DNA of 64,000 nt from Flammeovirga agarivorans (GTDB lineage Bacteria; Bacteroidota; Bacteroidia; Cytophagales; Flammeovirgaceae). The position numbers and the translations under genes are program-made. The notes under the pieces were generated by a model that saw only the letters and a list, made by a program, of their open reading frames with translations, did no database searches and was not told the DNA's origin. The stretch lies in the NCBI RefSeq assembly GCF_012641475.1, contig NZ_JABAIL010000015.1, positions 62,001-126,000 of the forward strand, in the 5' to 3' direction. This document shows, piece by piece, positions 24,694 through 34,402 of this stretch (position 1 is the stretch's first letter; every line of letters starts with the position of its first letter).

Positions 24694-25848
24694 ATGCTAT
24701 TTGGAATTTTAAGAGAAAATGATCACCGTGTGTCCGTTACTCCAGAATTAGCTAAAAAGTTTATTTCTGAAGGTCACGAGGTGTGTTTTGAAATTGGAGC
24801 TGGGACTACAGCTTATTTTAATGACAGTTCATATACTGCTGTTGGAGCAACTGAAAAATCTAGAGAGGATATTTTAAAGACTGCAAATGTTTTAATCACT
24901 CTTGATCCTATTTCTAAAGAAGAAGTAGAGCTATTGAGTGAAGGAACGTTTTTGTTCTCTTCTTTCGAGCCTTTTCAAGACGCATCAATCTGTGAATTGT
25001 ACGCTACTAAAGGAATCTCAGCATTTAGCTTTGATATGATTCCTAGAACTACTATTGCTCAATCTATGGATGTATTATCATCTATGGCTTCAATTGCTGG
25101 TTATAAAGCGGTGTTGAAAGCAACAGAATTGCTTCCTCGTTATATGCCAATGCTTTCTACTGCGGCAGGCACTGTACCTCCTTCAAAAGTATTGATTTTA
25201 GGTGCTGGTGTTGCAGGTTTACAAGCAATTGCAACTGCTAAACGTTTAGGTGCTCAAGTAGAGGCTTTTGATACTCGTGCTGCATCTAAAGAAGAAGTAC
25301 AATCATTGGGTGCGAAGTTTGTTGAAGTAGCGGGAGCTAATGATGATACAAATGCTGGTGGTTATGCTGTAGAGCAATCAGAAGAATATAAAAAGAAACA
25401 AGCAGAATTAATTAATCAGAAAATTGAAAAAGCTGATGTTGTTATTACTACTGCTCAGTTAAGAGGTAGACCTGCTCCAACACTGATTTCGGAAGAAGCA
25501 GTGAAAAGCATGAAACCTGGTTCAGTAATCGTTGATATCGCATCTTCTACAGGTGGTAACTGTGCCTTAACAGAAGACGCTAAGGTGGTGAAGAAACACG
25601 ATGTATTTATCGTTGGTAACTCAAACCTAGCAGCAGATATCAGTGAGCAAGCTTCAGTACTATTCAGTAAGAACGTTCAGAATTACTTTAAATTAATGTT
25701 GACAAAAGAAGGTTTCAACTTTGATTTTAGTGATGAGATTATTCTTCAAAGCTGTATAGTATACAAAGGTGAAGTGATTTATGGTAATGAGGCAAAGCAA
25801 CAAGCTTTAGTTCCTGCCCCTCAAGTTGAAGAAACGGCAGAAGCTTAA
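24694..25848 (+). CDS. pntAA: NAD(P) transhydrogenase subunit alpha, part 1
   Basis: A 384-residue NAD(H)-binding domain I of proton-translocating transhydrogenase. MLFGILRENDHRVSVTPELAKKF at the start, IPRTTIAQSMDVLSSMASIAGYKAV, AAGTVPPSKVLILGAGVAGLQAIATAKRLGA (dinucleotide fold near 160-188) and DIASSTGGNCALTE are family signatures. The enzyme uses the proton gradient to reduce NADP+ with NADH. The three-polypeptide arrangement here (alpha-1, alpha-2, beta) is the Rhodospirillum type rather than the two-subunit E. coli type. Confidence 0.95.
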   Translation: MLFGILRENDHRVSVTPELAKKFISEGHEVCFEIGAGTTAYFNDSSYTAVGATEKSREDILKTANVLITLDPISKEEVELLSEGTFLFSSFEPFQDASICELYATKGISAFSFDMIPRTTIAQSMDVLSSMASIAGYKAVLKATELLPRYMPMLSTAAGTVPPSKVLILGAGVAGLQAIATAKRLGAQVEAFDTRAASKEEVQSLGAKFVEVAGANDDTNAGGYAVEQSEEYKKKQAELINQKIEKADVVITTAQLRGRPAPTLISEEAVKSMKPGSVIVDIASSTGGNCALTEDAKVVKKHDVFIVGNSNLAADISEQASVLFSKNVQNYFKLMLTKEGFNFDFSDEIILQSCIVYKGEVIYGNEAKQQALVPAPQVEETAEA

Positions 25849-25881
25849 TCATTACTACTGAACAAACAAAAAACACAAACA

Positions 25882-26202
25882 ATGGAACAATTAATTCAAT
25901 TTTTAGATGATAATACTCTAGCAATGTTATCATTGTTAGTACTTGCTTCATTCTTAGGAATGGAGATTATTGGAAAAGTACCTACCGTTTTGCATACTCC
26001 TCTTATGTCGGGTGCAAACGCAATTTCAGGTGTAGTTGTTATCGGTGCAATTATTCTAATTCGTAAGGCATCAGCGGATGATTACCTAACTCTTTCATTA
26101 GGTTTTATCGGTATTGCATTAGCTATGATCAACGTAGTTGGTGGTTTTGCTGTAACGAACAGAATGCTTGACATGTTCAAGAAAAAAGACCGTAAAGCTT
26201 AA
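25882..26202 (+). CDS. pntAB: NAD(P) transhydrogenase subunit alpha, part 2
   Basis: A 106-residue membrane subunit with three to four transmembrane helices. ASFLGMEIIGKVPTVLHTPLMSGANAISGVVVIGA and FIGIALAMINVVGGFAVTNRMLDMFKKK are diagnostic of the domain II alpha segment. It lies 33 bases after pntAA and 31 before pntB in one operon. Confidence 0.96.
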   Translation: MEQLIQFLDDNTLAMLSLLVLASFLGMEIIGKVPTVLHTPLMSGANAISGVVVIGAIILIRKASADDYLTLSLGFIGIALAMINVVGGFAVTNRMLDMFKKKDRKA

Positions 26203-26233
26203 GTTAAACTCTAAAATCTGAAATTAAAAAACA

Positions 26234-27625
26234 ATGGAGTATTCTAATATCATCGACTTATTATACTTAGTAAGTATAGTCGTTTTCATTATAGGATTAA
26301 AAGGTCTGTCTCACCCGGAATCAGCTCGTAAAGGTAACTTAGTCGCTGCTTTAGGTATGGGTATGGCTATCGTAATATCTTTATTTGCCCCTCAAGCTTC
26401 AGGAGATAATAACTATCTGTGGATTTTAGGAGCAATGTTAGTAGGTGGTGGTATCGGTATGGTATCAGCAAAGAAAGTAGCCATGACAAAAATGCCAGAG
26501 ATGGTATCTTTATTCAATGGTTTAGGTGGTGCTTGTGCCATGTTAATTGGTATTGCTGAATTCAACAACTTACCTGCTGGTACTGAAATGATGAGTGGTG
26601 CTGTTTTAACAAACATCTTTGCGATGTTTGTAGGTGCTGTTTCGTTAACAGGTTCATTAGTAGCTTATGGTAAATTGAATGGTTCTTTAAGAGATAACTT
26701 CTCGTTACCTGCTCCTCAATTAATCAACATTGCTTCTTTAATTGGTGTATTCGTTTTGGCTGGTATGATCATGACTCAACCAGAATTGAACATGCCTTTA
26801 GTATATGCTTTATTAGGGTTATCATTATTCTATGGTATTGCTTTCGTAACGCCAATTGGTGGAGGAGATATGCCAGTAGTTATTTCATTACTAAATTCAG
26901 TAACTGGTATTGGAGCAACTGGTGCGGGTCTTATCTACAGTAACAATATTATGATCATTGGTGGTATCCTTGTAGGTGCATCAGGTATTATTCTTACTGT
27001 GATGATGTGTGAAGCTATGAACCGTTCATTAGTTAACGTATTAGTAGGTAACTTAGGTGCATCAGGTGGTGGATCTGGATCATCTCGTGAAGAGATTGTA
27101 AAAGAAGTAAATGTATCGGATTTAGCGATCCAATTAAAATATGCAGACAGAGTATGTATCGTTCCTGGTTACGGTTTAGCTGTAGCTCAAGCACAACATA
27201 TTTGTCATGAAATTGAATCAGTATTAGAAGAGGAAGGTGTTGAAGTAAGATATGCAATTCACCCAGTAGCAGGTCGTATGCCAGGTCATATGAACGTATT
27301 ATTGGCAGAGTCGGATGTATCTTATGACAAGTTATTAGAACTTGAGCCTGCAAACGATGCATTCCCTTCAACTGATGTTGTTTTAGTAATTGGTGCAAAT
27401 GACGTTGTTAACCCATCTGCAAAAGATGATACTTCGTCTCCAATCTACGGTATGCCGATCTTAGACGTTGAGACTGCTAAAAATGTAGTAGTATTTAAGC
27501 GTGGTATGAGTACAGGTTATGCTGGTGTTCAGAACCCATTATTCTTTGGGGATAGAACAAAAATGTTATTCGGTGATGCTAAAGCTTCATTGAATAAATT
27601 AAAAGATGAAATTGCAAATGCTTAA
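26234..27625 (+). CDS. pntB: NAD(P) transhydrogenase subunit beta
   Basis: A 463-residue membrane subunit. About eight helices occupy the first 270 residues (for example GAMLVGGGIGMVSAKKVAMTKMPEMVSLFNGLGG), followed by the cytosolic NADP(H)-binding domain III with RVCIVPGYGLAVAQAQH, IHPVAGRMPGHMNVLLAE and KRGMSTGYAGVQNPLFF. Length and order are normal. Last gene of the pnt operon. The operon probably supplies NADPH; a link to the neighbouring pentose locus is not shown. Confidence 0.97.
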   Translation: MEYSNIIDLLYLVSIVVFIIGLKGLSHPESARKGNLVAALGMGMAIVISLFAPQASGDNNYLWILGAMLVGGGIGMVSAKKVAMTKMPEMVSLFNGLGGACAMLIGIAEFNNLPAGTEMMSGAVLTNIFAMFVGAVSLTGSLVAYGKLNGSLRDNFSLPAPQLINIASLIGVFVLAGMIMTQPELNMPLVYALLGLSLFYGIAFVTPIGGGDMPVVISLLNSVTGIGATGAGLIYSNNIMIIGGILVGASGIILTVMMCEAMNRSLVNVLVGNLGASGGGSGSSREEIVKEVNVSDLAIQLKYADRVCIVPGYGLAVAQAQHICHEIESVLEEEGVEVRYAIHPVAGRMPGHMNVLLAESDVSYDKLLELEPANDAFPSTDVVLVIGANDVVNPSAKDDTSSPIYGMPILDVETAKNVVVFKRGMSTGYAGVQNPLFFGDRTKMLFGDAKASLNKLKDEIANA

Positions 27626-27651
27626 CCAAGCAGATGAAATAAATTAAGTGT

Positions 27652-27688
27652 GAAGCCCTGTACCTAATACGTACAGGGCTTTCTTTTT
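27652..27688 (+). terminator. Intrinsic terminator of the pnt operon
   Basis: AGCCCTGTAC at 27654-27663 pairs with GTACAGGGCT at 27671-27680, with the outer bases extending the stem, followed by TTCTTTTTAT. It also sits just past the convergent regulator gene. Confidence 0.92.
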
Positions 27689-27691
27689 ATA

Positions 27692-30556
27692 TTAATTTTG
27701 TGATTGATCCATTTCAACTTGTGTTTCTACTTGAGCGATAAAGTCTAATAGATTCTCCCCTTTCTCTAAATTCAGTTTCTTTCTTAATCTATATCTAGAC
27801 GTTTCAACGCCTCTAACAGATAAGTTAAGTGCATTGGCGATGTCTTTTGTTGACATATTCATCTTGATGTAAGCACAAATCTTAAGTTCTTGTGTACTTA
27901 ATTGTGGATAGTTTTCTTTAAAATATTCAAAGAAATCTGAGTGTATCAGGTTGAAGTGATCTTTGAATCTAGCCCAATCTTTTTCATCATCAATTTCTTT
28001 CGATATTCTAACAGCAAGATGGTGTAATTCTTTAGATGTACGAACATCTTCTGCAGAAGTGGATACTTTAATCAAGTCTGTTTTTATAGAAGTAAGCAAT
28101 GCATTTCTTTGTGATAAATGAAAAGCAGAGAGTGCTAGTTCTTTATTTTTAAAGTCAATTTCTTGGTGGTGCTTTTCATCCAAAAGCTTTTTAATGGTAC
28201 CATCTTGATCTTCAATTTGCTGTTCTTTTTGACCTAGTATACTTAACCATTTTTTACTATATCTCTTTTTAGAAATTCTTGTGATTAAGAATACAAATCC
28301 AGCAGTAAGTATAAGATAAATAAGATAGGCAAAACTAGTTCTGTACCAAGGTGCCAAAATGGTAAATTTGACTTTCTGCATTTTACTCACCTCACCATAA
28401 ATATTTTTTGAAGTTACCTGAAAAGTATATTCTCCCTCTTTTAAGTTGGTATAGGATATATTAGGCTGTGTATTCCAAGGTTTAGGCAGTTTATCAAAAC
28501 CTTCTAGAAAAGTTTGGTATGAATTGTATTCCAGTCCATCAAAGAAAGGTGTAGCATAGGAAAAACTAATATCGTTATTGGCATAGTTGATTTTAATATC
28601 AGCTCCTTCATTGAGTTCGTTTTTGTAATCAATACCATTACTACTACTAAATTGAGTAATACTCAAAGGTATATTATTATGAACTACTTGTTTAAAGCGC
28701 GGATTGTAACGGATAAAACCTTCTTTGGCAGTAATAAGTACATTGGAAGGGTCAATAACAATAATGCTTTCAAGGTCATCTGAAATGTATTTATTGATCC
28801 TCTCGAATAGTTGACGCTCTACGTAAGGACTGTTGGATTTTGGAGAATAAACTGCTCCTACTTTATTATTTTGAATGAAGTAAAGGTTTCCTTCTTCATC
28901 GTTTGTAAGACTAGAAACTCTTTCCGTTCCTAATAGCTTTGTATATAACTCATGGATGATAAACCTATCACTCTTTTGATCGTAGGTATATACACCATTT
29001 TCACCACAGAAAATCAGTTCATTATTTACGGTAAAGAGGTTAATCAAAACATTGGAGTAAAAACCTTTTTCTTTACCATAAAAATCAGCTTTTGTGATCT
29101 GATTTGTCGAATAATCAATCTTTAGACGAAAAACACCCTTGAAGCCATGACTCATCCAAATGGTATTGTAGTTATCTACTTTTATTAATCGGCAAGACTC
29201 ATTAAAACCTTTTAGTTTTTGTGTATTCCATTGGCCATTTTTAAATCGATGAATTAACAACCCGTCATAAGCTCCTTGTAAATAGGCATCTTTTTCTGGA
29301 ATATATATGGCATTCCATGCTCCCTTATTGGAAGTGACAATATCATTTTTAGTGTCTTTTAGTGCGTATAAACCTTCATGTTGACCTTGGAATAAATAGC
29401 CATTACTTACTGTTAAATTATAGGTGTGTCCTATATTTATTTTATTATAATTTGGTTCAAGAAAAGGGCCTTTAGGATCATATTTAAATACTCCATTTGA
29501 TGTGCCTAGGTAGAGTGTATTTTGAAAAAATGAAGCAGCATATCCACCACCATCGATACCAATTTGCTCATTGATTAATGAAAAAGGAGAATGAATCTCA
29601 ATATATGATAGACCATTACGGTGTGCTAACCATAGGTTTTCTGTTTGATCTTGGAAAATTTGGTATACTGACATATCAGAGAGCCCATTTTTCTTATTGA
29701 TATGCAGCTGAACTTTACCTTCTTCGTCTAAGATGTATACCCCATCATTTTGGGTTGCAATCGCTAGAGAATTATCCTTTAACAATAAAGCAGAGTTTAT
29801 TTTAGCATCTTTAAAAGTATCCCAAGTGTCTGTTGCCCAAGGTTCAAAACCATCACCAGAATTCATTAATAGTTTACCATCATGAGATAATGCTAACAAC
29901 AAGCCATTGGGAAAATTGATAATGGACCGAACCATATGACCTTTAAGTAATTTTGTGCCTTTATATTGGGGTAAGATTCTTTTATTATTCCAATTTAGTA
30001 ACCCAATTTCAGGGCTACTGGAAATAAAATCTCCATTGATATAAAAGGTGTAAAAAATATTTTGAGGAGGGGTGATACTCGTAATCTTTGAGCCATCAAA
30101 CCTAAAGACTTTTCGGTGTGAACAAAAGATGATTTCATTATCATTACGTCCAGAATATATGTTCCATATTTCGTCAAACTCTTCTTTACTATCAATTAGT
30201 GGAAGTAGTGATACATACTTCAGTTCATGTTTTGTGTTTCTTTCGAAGTACCCAAATTCATGCTGTCCTCCGACATATATTCTTTTATTAATAGCTAGTA
30301 CAGACTTTAAATTGTTATTCCCTTTATTCATGGTAAAGGTATTCCAGTTCACTCCATTAAATTCTAAGAGGCCAAAGTTGTTAGCGATATAAATAAAACC
30401 ATCTTCGTTTTGTGAGATGCCCCAGTTCTGAGAACCAGCACCATACTCAGATGCAGAATATCTATTAACTATAGGAATACCGTAATGCTCATTGGATGAA
30501 AATGCAGTGAGAAAATTAAATAATAATAGAAGTAAAATGTATAACCTAGTGATCAT
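27692..30556 (-). CDS. Membrane-anchored sensor with beta-propeller, Y_Y_Y domain and LuxR-type HTH
   Basis: A 954-residue one-component regulator. Signal sequence MITRLYILLLLLFNFLTAFS; Reg_prop-type beta-propeller repeats (WGISQNEDGFIYIANNFGLL, FQDQTENLWLAHRNGLSYIE) to about residue 650; a Y_Y_Y module ending LKEGEYTFQVTSKNIYGE; one helix SFAYLIYLILTAGFVFLI near 750; a coiled coil; then a LuxR/GerE-type helix-turn-helix LSTQELKICAYIKMNMSTKDIANALNLSVRGVETSRYRLRKKL, shown here in two parts: LSTQELKICAYIKMNMS and TKDIANALNLSVRGVETSR. There is no kinase or receiver domain. It is divergent from the sugar porter of the xylan locus and is its most likely regulator, sensing oligosaccharide in the periplasm; that assignment is inference from position. 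Confidence 0.88.
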   Translation of the reverse strand: MITRLYILLLLLFNFLTAFSSNEHYGIPIVNRYSASEYGAGSQNWGISQNEDGFIYIANNFGLLEFNGVNWNTFTMNKGNNNLKSVLAINKRIYVGGQHEFGYFERNTKHELKYVSLLPLIDSKEEFDEIWNIYSGRNDNEIIFCSHRKVFRFDGSKITSITPPQNIFYTFYINGDFISSSPEIGLLNWNNKRILPQYKGTKLLKGHMVRSIINFPNGLLLALSHDGKLLMNSGDGFEPWATDTWDTFKDAKINSALLLKDNSLAIATQNDGVYILDEEGKVQLHINKKNGLSDMSVYQIFQDQTENLWLAHRNGLSYIEIHSPFSLINEQIGIDGGGYAASFFQNTLYLGTSNGVFKYDPKGPFLEPNYNKINIGHTYNLTVSNGYLFQGQHEGLYALKDTKNDIVTSNKGAWNAIYIPEKDAYLQGAYDGLLIHRFKNGQWNTQKLKGFNESCRLIKVDNYNTIWMSHGFKGVFRLKIDYSTNQITKADFYGKEKGFYSNVLINLFTVNNELIFCGENGVYTYDQKSDRFIIHELYTKLLGTERVSSLTNDEEGNLYFIQNNKVGAVYSPKSNSPYVERQLFERINKYISDDLESIIVIDPSNVLITAKEGFIRYNPRFKQVVHNNIPLSITQFSSSNGIDYKNELNEGADIKINYANNDISFSYATPFFDGLEYNSYQTFLEGFDKLPKPWNTQPNISYTNLKEGEYTFQVTSKNIYGEVSKMQKVKFTILAPWYRTSFAYLIYLILTAGFVFLITRISKKRYSKKWLSILGQKEQQIEDQDGTIKKLLDEKHHQEIDFKNKELALSAFHLSQRNALLTSIKTDLIKVSTSAEDVRTSKELHHLAVRISKEIDDEKDWARFKDHFNLIHSDFFEYFKENYPQLSTQELKICAYIKMNMSTKDIANALNLSVRGVETSRYRLRKKLNLEKGENLLDFIAQVETQVEMDQSQN

Positions 30557-30862
30557 AATGTAACTGTTTTCGTCGTCAAGAATAGCCTTAAAAAGTATTA
30601 TTGGTCTTTGTTTAATTAGTGTAAGATGTACGTTAGCAATATCAATATTTTATTTTAGAATGTCTTACGCCAAGTGTGAATCAAGGTACTTCAAAACTAC
30701 GTCAACCTTCGAAAAACACTACTTCTTCCTTGTTTTTGTGTGTTTTTGATACACTTAAAGCTGTATACTCGAATTGTGAACATGAAAGAAGTGAGTTGAT
30801 TGAGATTAAAGTATTGGTCTCAGTTTATCTTAAAAGACACTAACATTATTAAGTCGAGTACT
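30557..30862. other. Divergent control region between regulator and MFS-GH43 operon
   Basis: 306 bases. No clean TAnnTTTG promoter. Near the plus-strand start it has ACTACTTCTTC (30718-30728) and ATGAAAGAAGT (30782-30792); related strings recur in other control regions of the locus (for example ATGAAAGAAGT at 45106-45116). Either could be part of a regulator site. Confidence 0.4.
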
Positions 30863-32761
30863 ATGAAAAATAAGAATATCATGTATCCTATTATGGTTGC
30901 TTCTATTGTAGCGATAGGAGGTTTCCTTTTAGGGTTTGATGGGGTAGTAAATTCAGGGGCTATTCCTTTTTATAAACACACCTTTGATATAGCAGAAACT
31001 CCTTTATTAATAGGTATCTCTAGTAGTATGATTATCCTCGGTGGTTTTTTAGGAAACTTGATGGCGGGATTTATTAGTGATAAATACGGGAGAAAGAAAA
31101 GCCTTTTACTAACCTCATTATTGTTTAGTGTTGGAGCATTAGGAACTGCTTTAGCTACCGATATCTATTTCTTTATATTGTGCAAATTTATAGCAGGTTT
31201 AGGAGTTGGTGTAGCCATTTTGGTAGCTCCAATGTATATATCAGAAATAGCTCCTCCTAAACAGAGAGGATGGTTGGTCACCTTTAATCAATTGAATATT
31301 GTCTTAGGTTTATCTATCGCTTACTTCTCTAACTATTATATATTACAAATGATAGAAGATCCTGATCTGAATTGGAGATGGATGTTAGGTGTAGGAGCTA
31401 TTCCTGCTTTGGTATATATGTTATTGTTATTAATAATACCTGAAAGTCCAAGGTGGCTCATTCAGCAATCAAGTCATGATGAAGCAAAGGCGGTATTGTC
31501 TAAGATTGGAGGAGAAGATTATGCACAAAAAGAATTCGAACAAATAAAAGCAGCTTTAGACAAATCAGGGAAGAAACAATTAGATAGTAAAGCATTAAGA
31601 AAAGAACTTTTTAGTAAAAAGCTCAGGTTAGTAATGATGATTGGTGTTGGACTGGCAGTTTTTCAACAAGTATCAGGTATTAATGCAATTCTATATTATG
31701 CTCCTATGATTTTTGAAATGACAGGTGAGGGGCAGGATGCAGCATTTATGCAGTCTATTATTATTGGTTTAGTATTCGTAGTAATGACTGTATTATCAAT
31801 GTTTTTGATAGATAGATTAGGTAGAAGACCATTATTAATTATTGGTTCTACGATAATGAGTTTTTCTTTGTTTATGACAAGTTATTACTTCTCTGAAGCT
31901 ACTTACAGCTTAGATGCGAGGAATATTGATAACATAAAGTCAGGTTTATCTCATCAAATTGTAATGGAAAAAGCGAAAGTTGAAGATCCTTCTTTTGAAG
32001 GTTTTGATCATTATCAATGGATAGAAGGAGAATTAGTCCTTACGAAAGATGGAAAAACGGTAAAGAAATTAAGTACAAACATTGATCAAACATTGGGAGA
32101 ATTGACGCAAGTGGAAATTCTAACAGCTGCAATGAATACTTTAAAGGGGCAAGAGTTTAGTTCCGAAATTGCTTTTTTCGATGAAATAAAGGTGAATATG
32201 AAAACTCTTTTCTTTAATGAAACAATCAATGAAATGAGTAATTCTGCATCTTCTCCATTCTTTAGTCAGGCAAGAAAAGACATATTGAAAGGAAAGGATT
32301 ATAAGGAAGCATTTAATTCAGCAATCAATAAGGTATTCTCAAGAGATTATCAATCGCCTATTTTAAATGCAAGTATTCATATTAATGCTTTATGGGTATT
32401 ACTTGGGATTTTAGGGTTTATCTCTGGTTTTTCAATTTCTGTAGGGCCCGTTATGTGGGCGATGCTACCAGAGATCTTACCGAATAAATTAAGAGGAATA
32501 GGTATTTCAATTATTGGAGGTGTAAACTCAGCAACAAGCTTCTTGGTAGCAACCATGTTCCCGTTAGAACTAGAACTATTAGGTGCTTCTACCACTTTTA
32601 TGATATTTGGTTTTGGAATGATTGCCTGTTTACTATTCTCTTCTTTGATCGTAAAAGAAACAAAAGGCAAATCATTAGAAGAAATCGAAAAAGAGCTAAT
32701 TGGTGAGCAAATAAGTTCATCATCTGATGAGGTGGAAGGCATTACTCCAATGGCACATTAA
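30863..32761 (+). CDS. MFS sugar porter with a large extra periplasmic loop
   Basis: A 632-residue sugar porter from ATG 30863 (MKNKNIMYPIM); an in-frame start 63 bases upstream would add a non-membrane tail. Family motifs: GFLLGFDG, DKYGRKK, PESPRWL, QQVSGINAILYYAP, DRLGRRPLL and a C-terminal KETKGKSLEEIE. Normal porters have about 460-480 residues. The excess is a hydrophilic segment of roughly 160 residues (about 345-507) between TM9 and TM10, which by topology faces the periplasm. It has no recognised domain. It is nine bases upstream of the GH43 gene, so it probably imports xylose or xylo-oligosaccharides for that cytosolic enzyme (inference). Confidence 0.87.
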   Translation: MKNKNIMYPIMVASIVAIGGFLLGFDGVVNSGAIPFYKHTFDIAETPLLIGISSSMIILGGFLGNLMAGFISDKYGRKKSLLLTSLLFSVGALGTALATDIYFFILCKFIAGLGVGVAILVAPMYISEIAPPKQRGWLVTFNQLNIVLGLSIAYFSNYYILQMIEDPDLNWRWMLGVGAIPALVYMLLLLIIPESPRWLIQQSSHDEAKAVLSKIGGEDYAQKEFEQIKAALDKSGKKQLDSKALRKELFSKKLRLVMMIGVGLAVFQQVSGINAILYYAPMIFEMTGEGQDAAFMQSIIIGLVFVVMTVLSMFLIDRLGRRPLLIIGSTIMSFSLFMTSYYFSEATYSLDARNIDNIKSGLSHQIVMEKAKVEDPSFEGFDHYQWIEGELVLTKDGKTVKKLSTNIDQTLGELTQVEILTAAMNTLKGQEFSSEIAFFDEIKVNMKTLFFNETINEMSNSASSPFFSQARKDILKGKDYKEAFNSAINKVFSRDYQSPILNASIHINALWVLLGILGFISGFSISVGPVMWAMLPEILPNKLRGIGISIIGGVNSATSFLVATMFPLELELLGASTTFMIFGFGMIACLLFSSLIVKETKGKSLEEIEKELIGEQISSSSDEVEGITPMAH

Positions 32762-32770
32762 TAAATTATT

Positions 32771-34402
32771 ATGACAAATATTATACAAAACCCTATCTTG
32801 AAAGGGTTTAACCCTGACCCTTCGATTGTAAGGGTCGGGGATGATTACTTTATAGCTACATCAACATTTGAGTGGTATCCTGGTGTTCAGATTCATCATT
32901 CGAAGGATTTAAAAAATTGGAAACTGATAGGTCATCCTTTGAAAAGCTTATCCCAATTGGATTTAAGAGGTGTTCCGGATTCATGTGGTGTTTGGGCTCC
33001 ATGTTTATCTTATGATAAAGGAACATTTTATTTGGTGTATTCTAATGTGAAAAACTTTGAAGGACCATGGAAAGATACCCCAAATTATGTGGTAACGACT
33101 AATAATATTTTTGGGGAGTGGAGTGAGCCGTCATTCCTTACTTCTTGCGGTTTTGATGGTTCATTATTTCATGATGATGATGGTAAAAAGTATTTTTTAA
33201 GTATGATCGTTGATCATAGAGGAGGAAAATTCTTTGGAGGAATCGTAATTCAAGAATATGATGTAGAAAGCAAACAATTAGTAGGTGAAATGCATCATAT
33301 CTATGAAGGTTCTGAGTTGGGTTTAACCGAAGGGCCGCATATAATTAAGAAAGATGGCTATTATTATCTAATTACTGCAGAAGGAGGAACGGAATATGAT
33401 CATGCTGTCAGTATAGCTCGATCAAAGGAGCTATTTGGGACTTACGAGACGGCTCCTAATAATCCATTAGTATCAGCAAAAGATTTTCCAGATAATGCAC
33501 TTCAGAAATCAGGTCATGGTGATCTATTCCAAGCGGAAAATGGAGAATGGTATTGTGTCTTTCTTACAGGGCGACCGTTAACAAAACGAGGAAAGTGTAC
33601 ACTGGGAAGAGAAACATCCATAGAGAAAATCATTTGGGAAAAGGGAGAATGGCCGAGAACATTCTCAGGGTCTAAAGCGCCTAGGTTGGAAGTAGAAGGT
33701 ATTGGAAAGAATTACACATTTTCAAATGAAGATCCTTTCCAAGAAAATTTTGCAAATGAAAAGCTATCACCACACTTCGCGTCACTACGCGAACCTTTTG
33801 ATAAGTCTTGGATAAACATTGAAAACGGTGAGTTAGTGATAAAAGGGAGAAGCTCTCTATCATCATATCATACACAAAGTATGGTGGCGAGAAGAGTACA
33901 ATCTCATGCTGTAGAAACAGCAGTGAAATTAAATTACTCTCCTGAGAACTTTCAGCAAATGGCAGGGTTAGTCTGTTATTATAATACTCAGCATTTTCAT
34001 TATTTATATCTTACTTCTCATGATAATGGAAAGACAAAACAATTACAGATTATTTCTGCGAATAGATTTCAATACGACGAAGTGGATGTGAAGGAAACAT
34101 CTTTTCCAATTGATCAGACGGTTTATTTAAAAGTAAAATTTGAAAGAGAGAACATTCAGTTTTACTATTCTCTGAACGATAAAGATTTTATTGAGTTTGG
34201 ACCAATGCTAAATGGTTCCATTCTTTCTGATGATTATATACAATACGATGGGACTGGTAGATACCGTCCTGCTTTCACTGGATCATTTATAGGAATGACT
34301 TGTCAAGACTTATCTGGACAGCTAAAAGAAGCTGCTTTTGGTTACTTCCATTATAAGGAGTATCAAGAAAAGTTAGAAACAAGTACAGAAGAAACTCATT
34401 GA
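32771..34402 (+). CDS. xynB: GH43 beta-xylosidase, cytosolic
   Basis: A 543-residue glycoside hydrolase of family 43. The five-blade propeller is N-terminal: base Asp16 in GFNPDPSIV, Asp129 in CGFDGSLF and acid Glu187 in GLTEGPHI. A C-terminal beta-sandwich (about 325-535, with YFHYK near the end) is that of the GH43 xylosidases (GH43_C2). No signal peptide is present, so it acts in the cytosol on imported xylo-oligosaccharides. It releases xylose from non-reducing ends; the linkage (beta-1,3 or beta-1,4) cannot be read from sequence. Co-transcribed with the MFS porter. Confidence 0.9.
   Translation: MTNIIQNPILKGFNPDPSIVRVGDDYFIATSTFEWYPGVQIHHSKDLKNWKLIGHPLKSLSQLDLRGVPDSCGVWAPCLSYDKGTFYLVYSNVKNFEGPWKDTPNYVVTTNNIFGEWSEPSFLTSCGFDGSLFHDDDGKKYFLSMIVDHRGGKFFGGIVIQEYDVESKQLVGEMHHIYEGSELGLTEGPHIIKKDGYYYLITAEGGTEYDHAVSIARSKELFGTYETAPNNPLVSAKDFPDNALQKSGHGDLFQAENGEWYCVFLTGRPLTKRGKCTLGRETSIEKIIWEKGEWPRTFSGSKAPRLEVEGIGKNYTFSNEDPFQENFANEKLSPHFASLREPFDKSWINIENGELVIKGRSSLSSYHTQSMVARRVQSHAVETAVKLNYSPENFQQMAGLVCYYNTQHFHYLYLTSHDNGKTKQLQIISANRFQYDEVDVKETSFPIDQTVYLKVKFERENIQFYYSLNDKDFIEFGPMLNGSILSDDYIQYDGTGRYRPAFTGSFIGMTCQDLSGQLKEAAFGYFHYKEYQEKLETSTEETH

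Noticed and set aside
30800-30862. Longer N-terminus for the MFS porter
   Set aside because: The 21 extra residues are not membrane-like and the ATG at 30863 gives the expected short tail before TM1.
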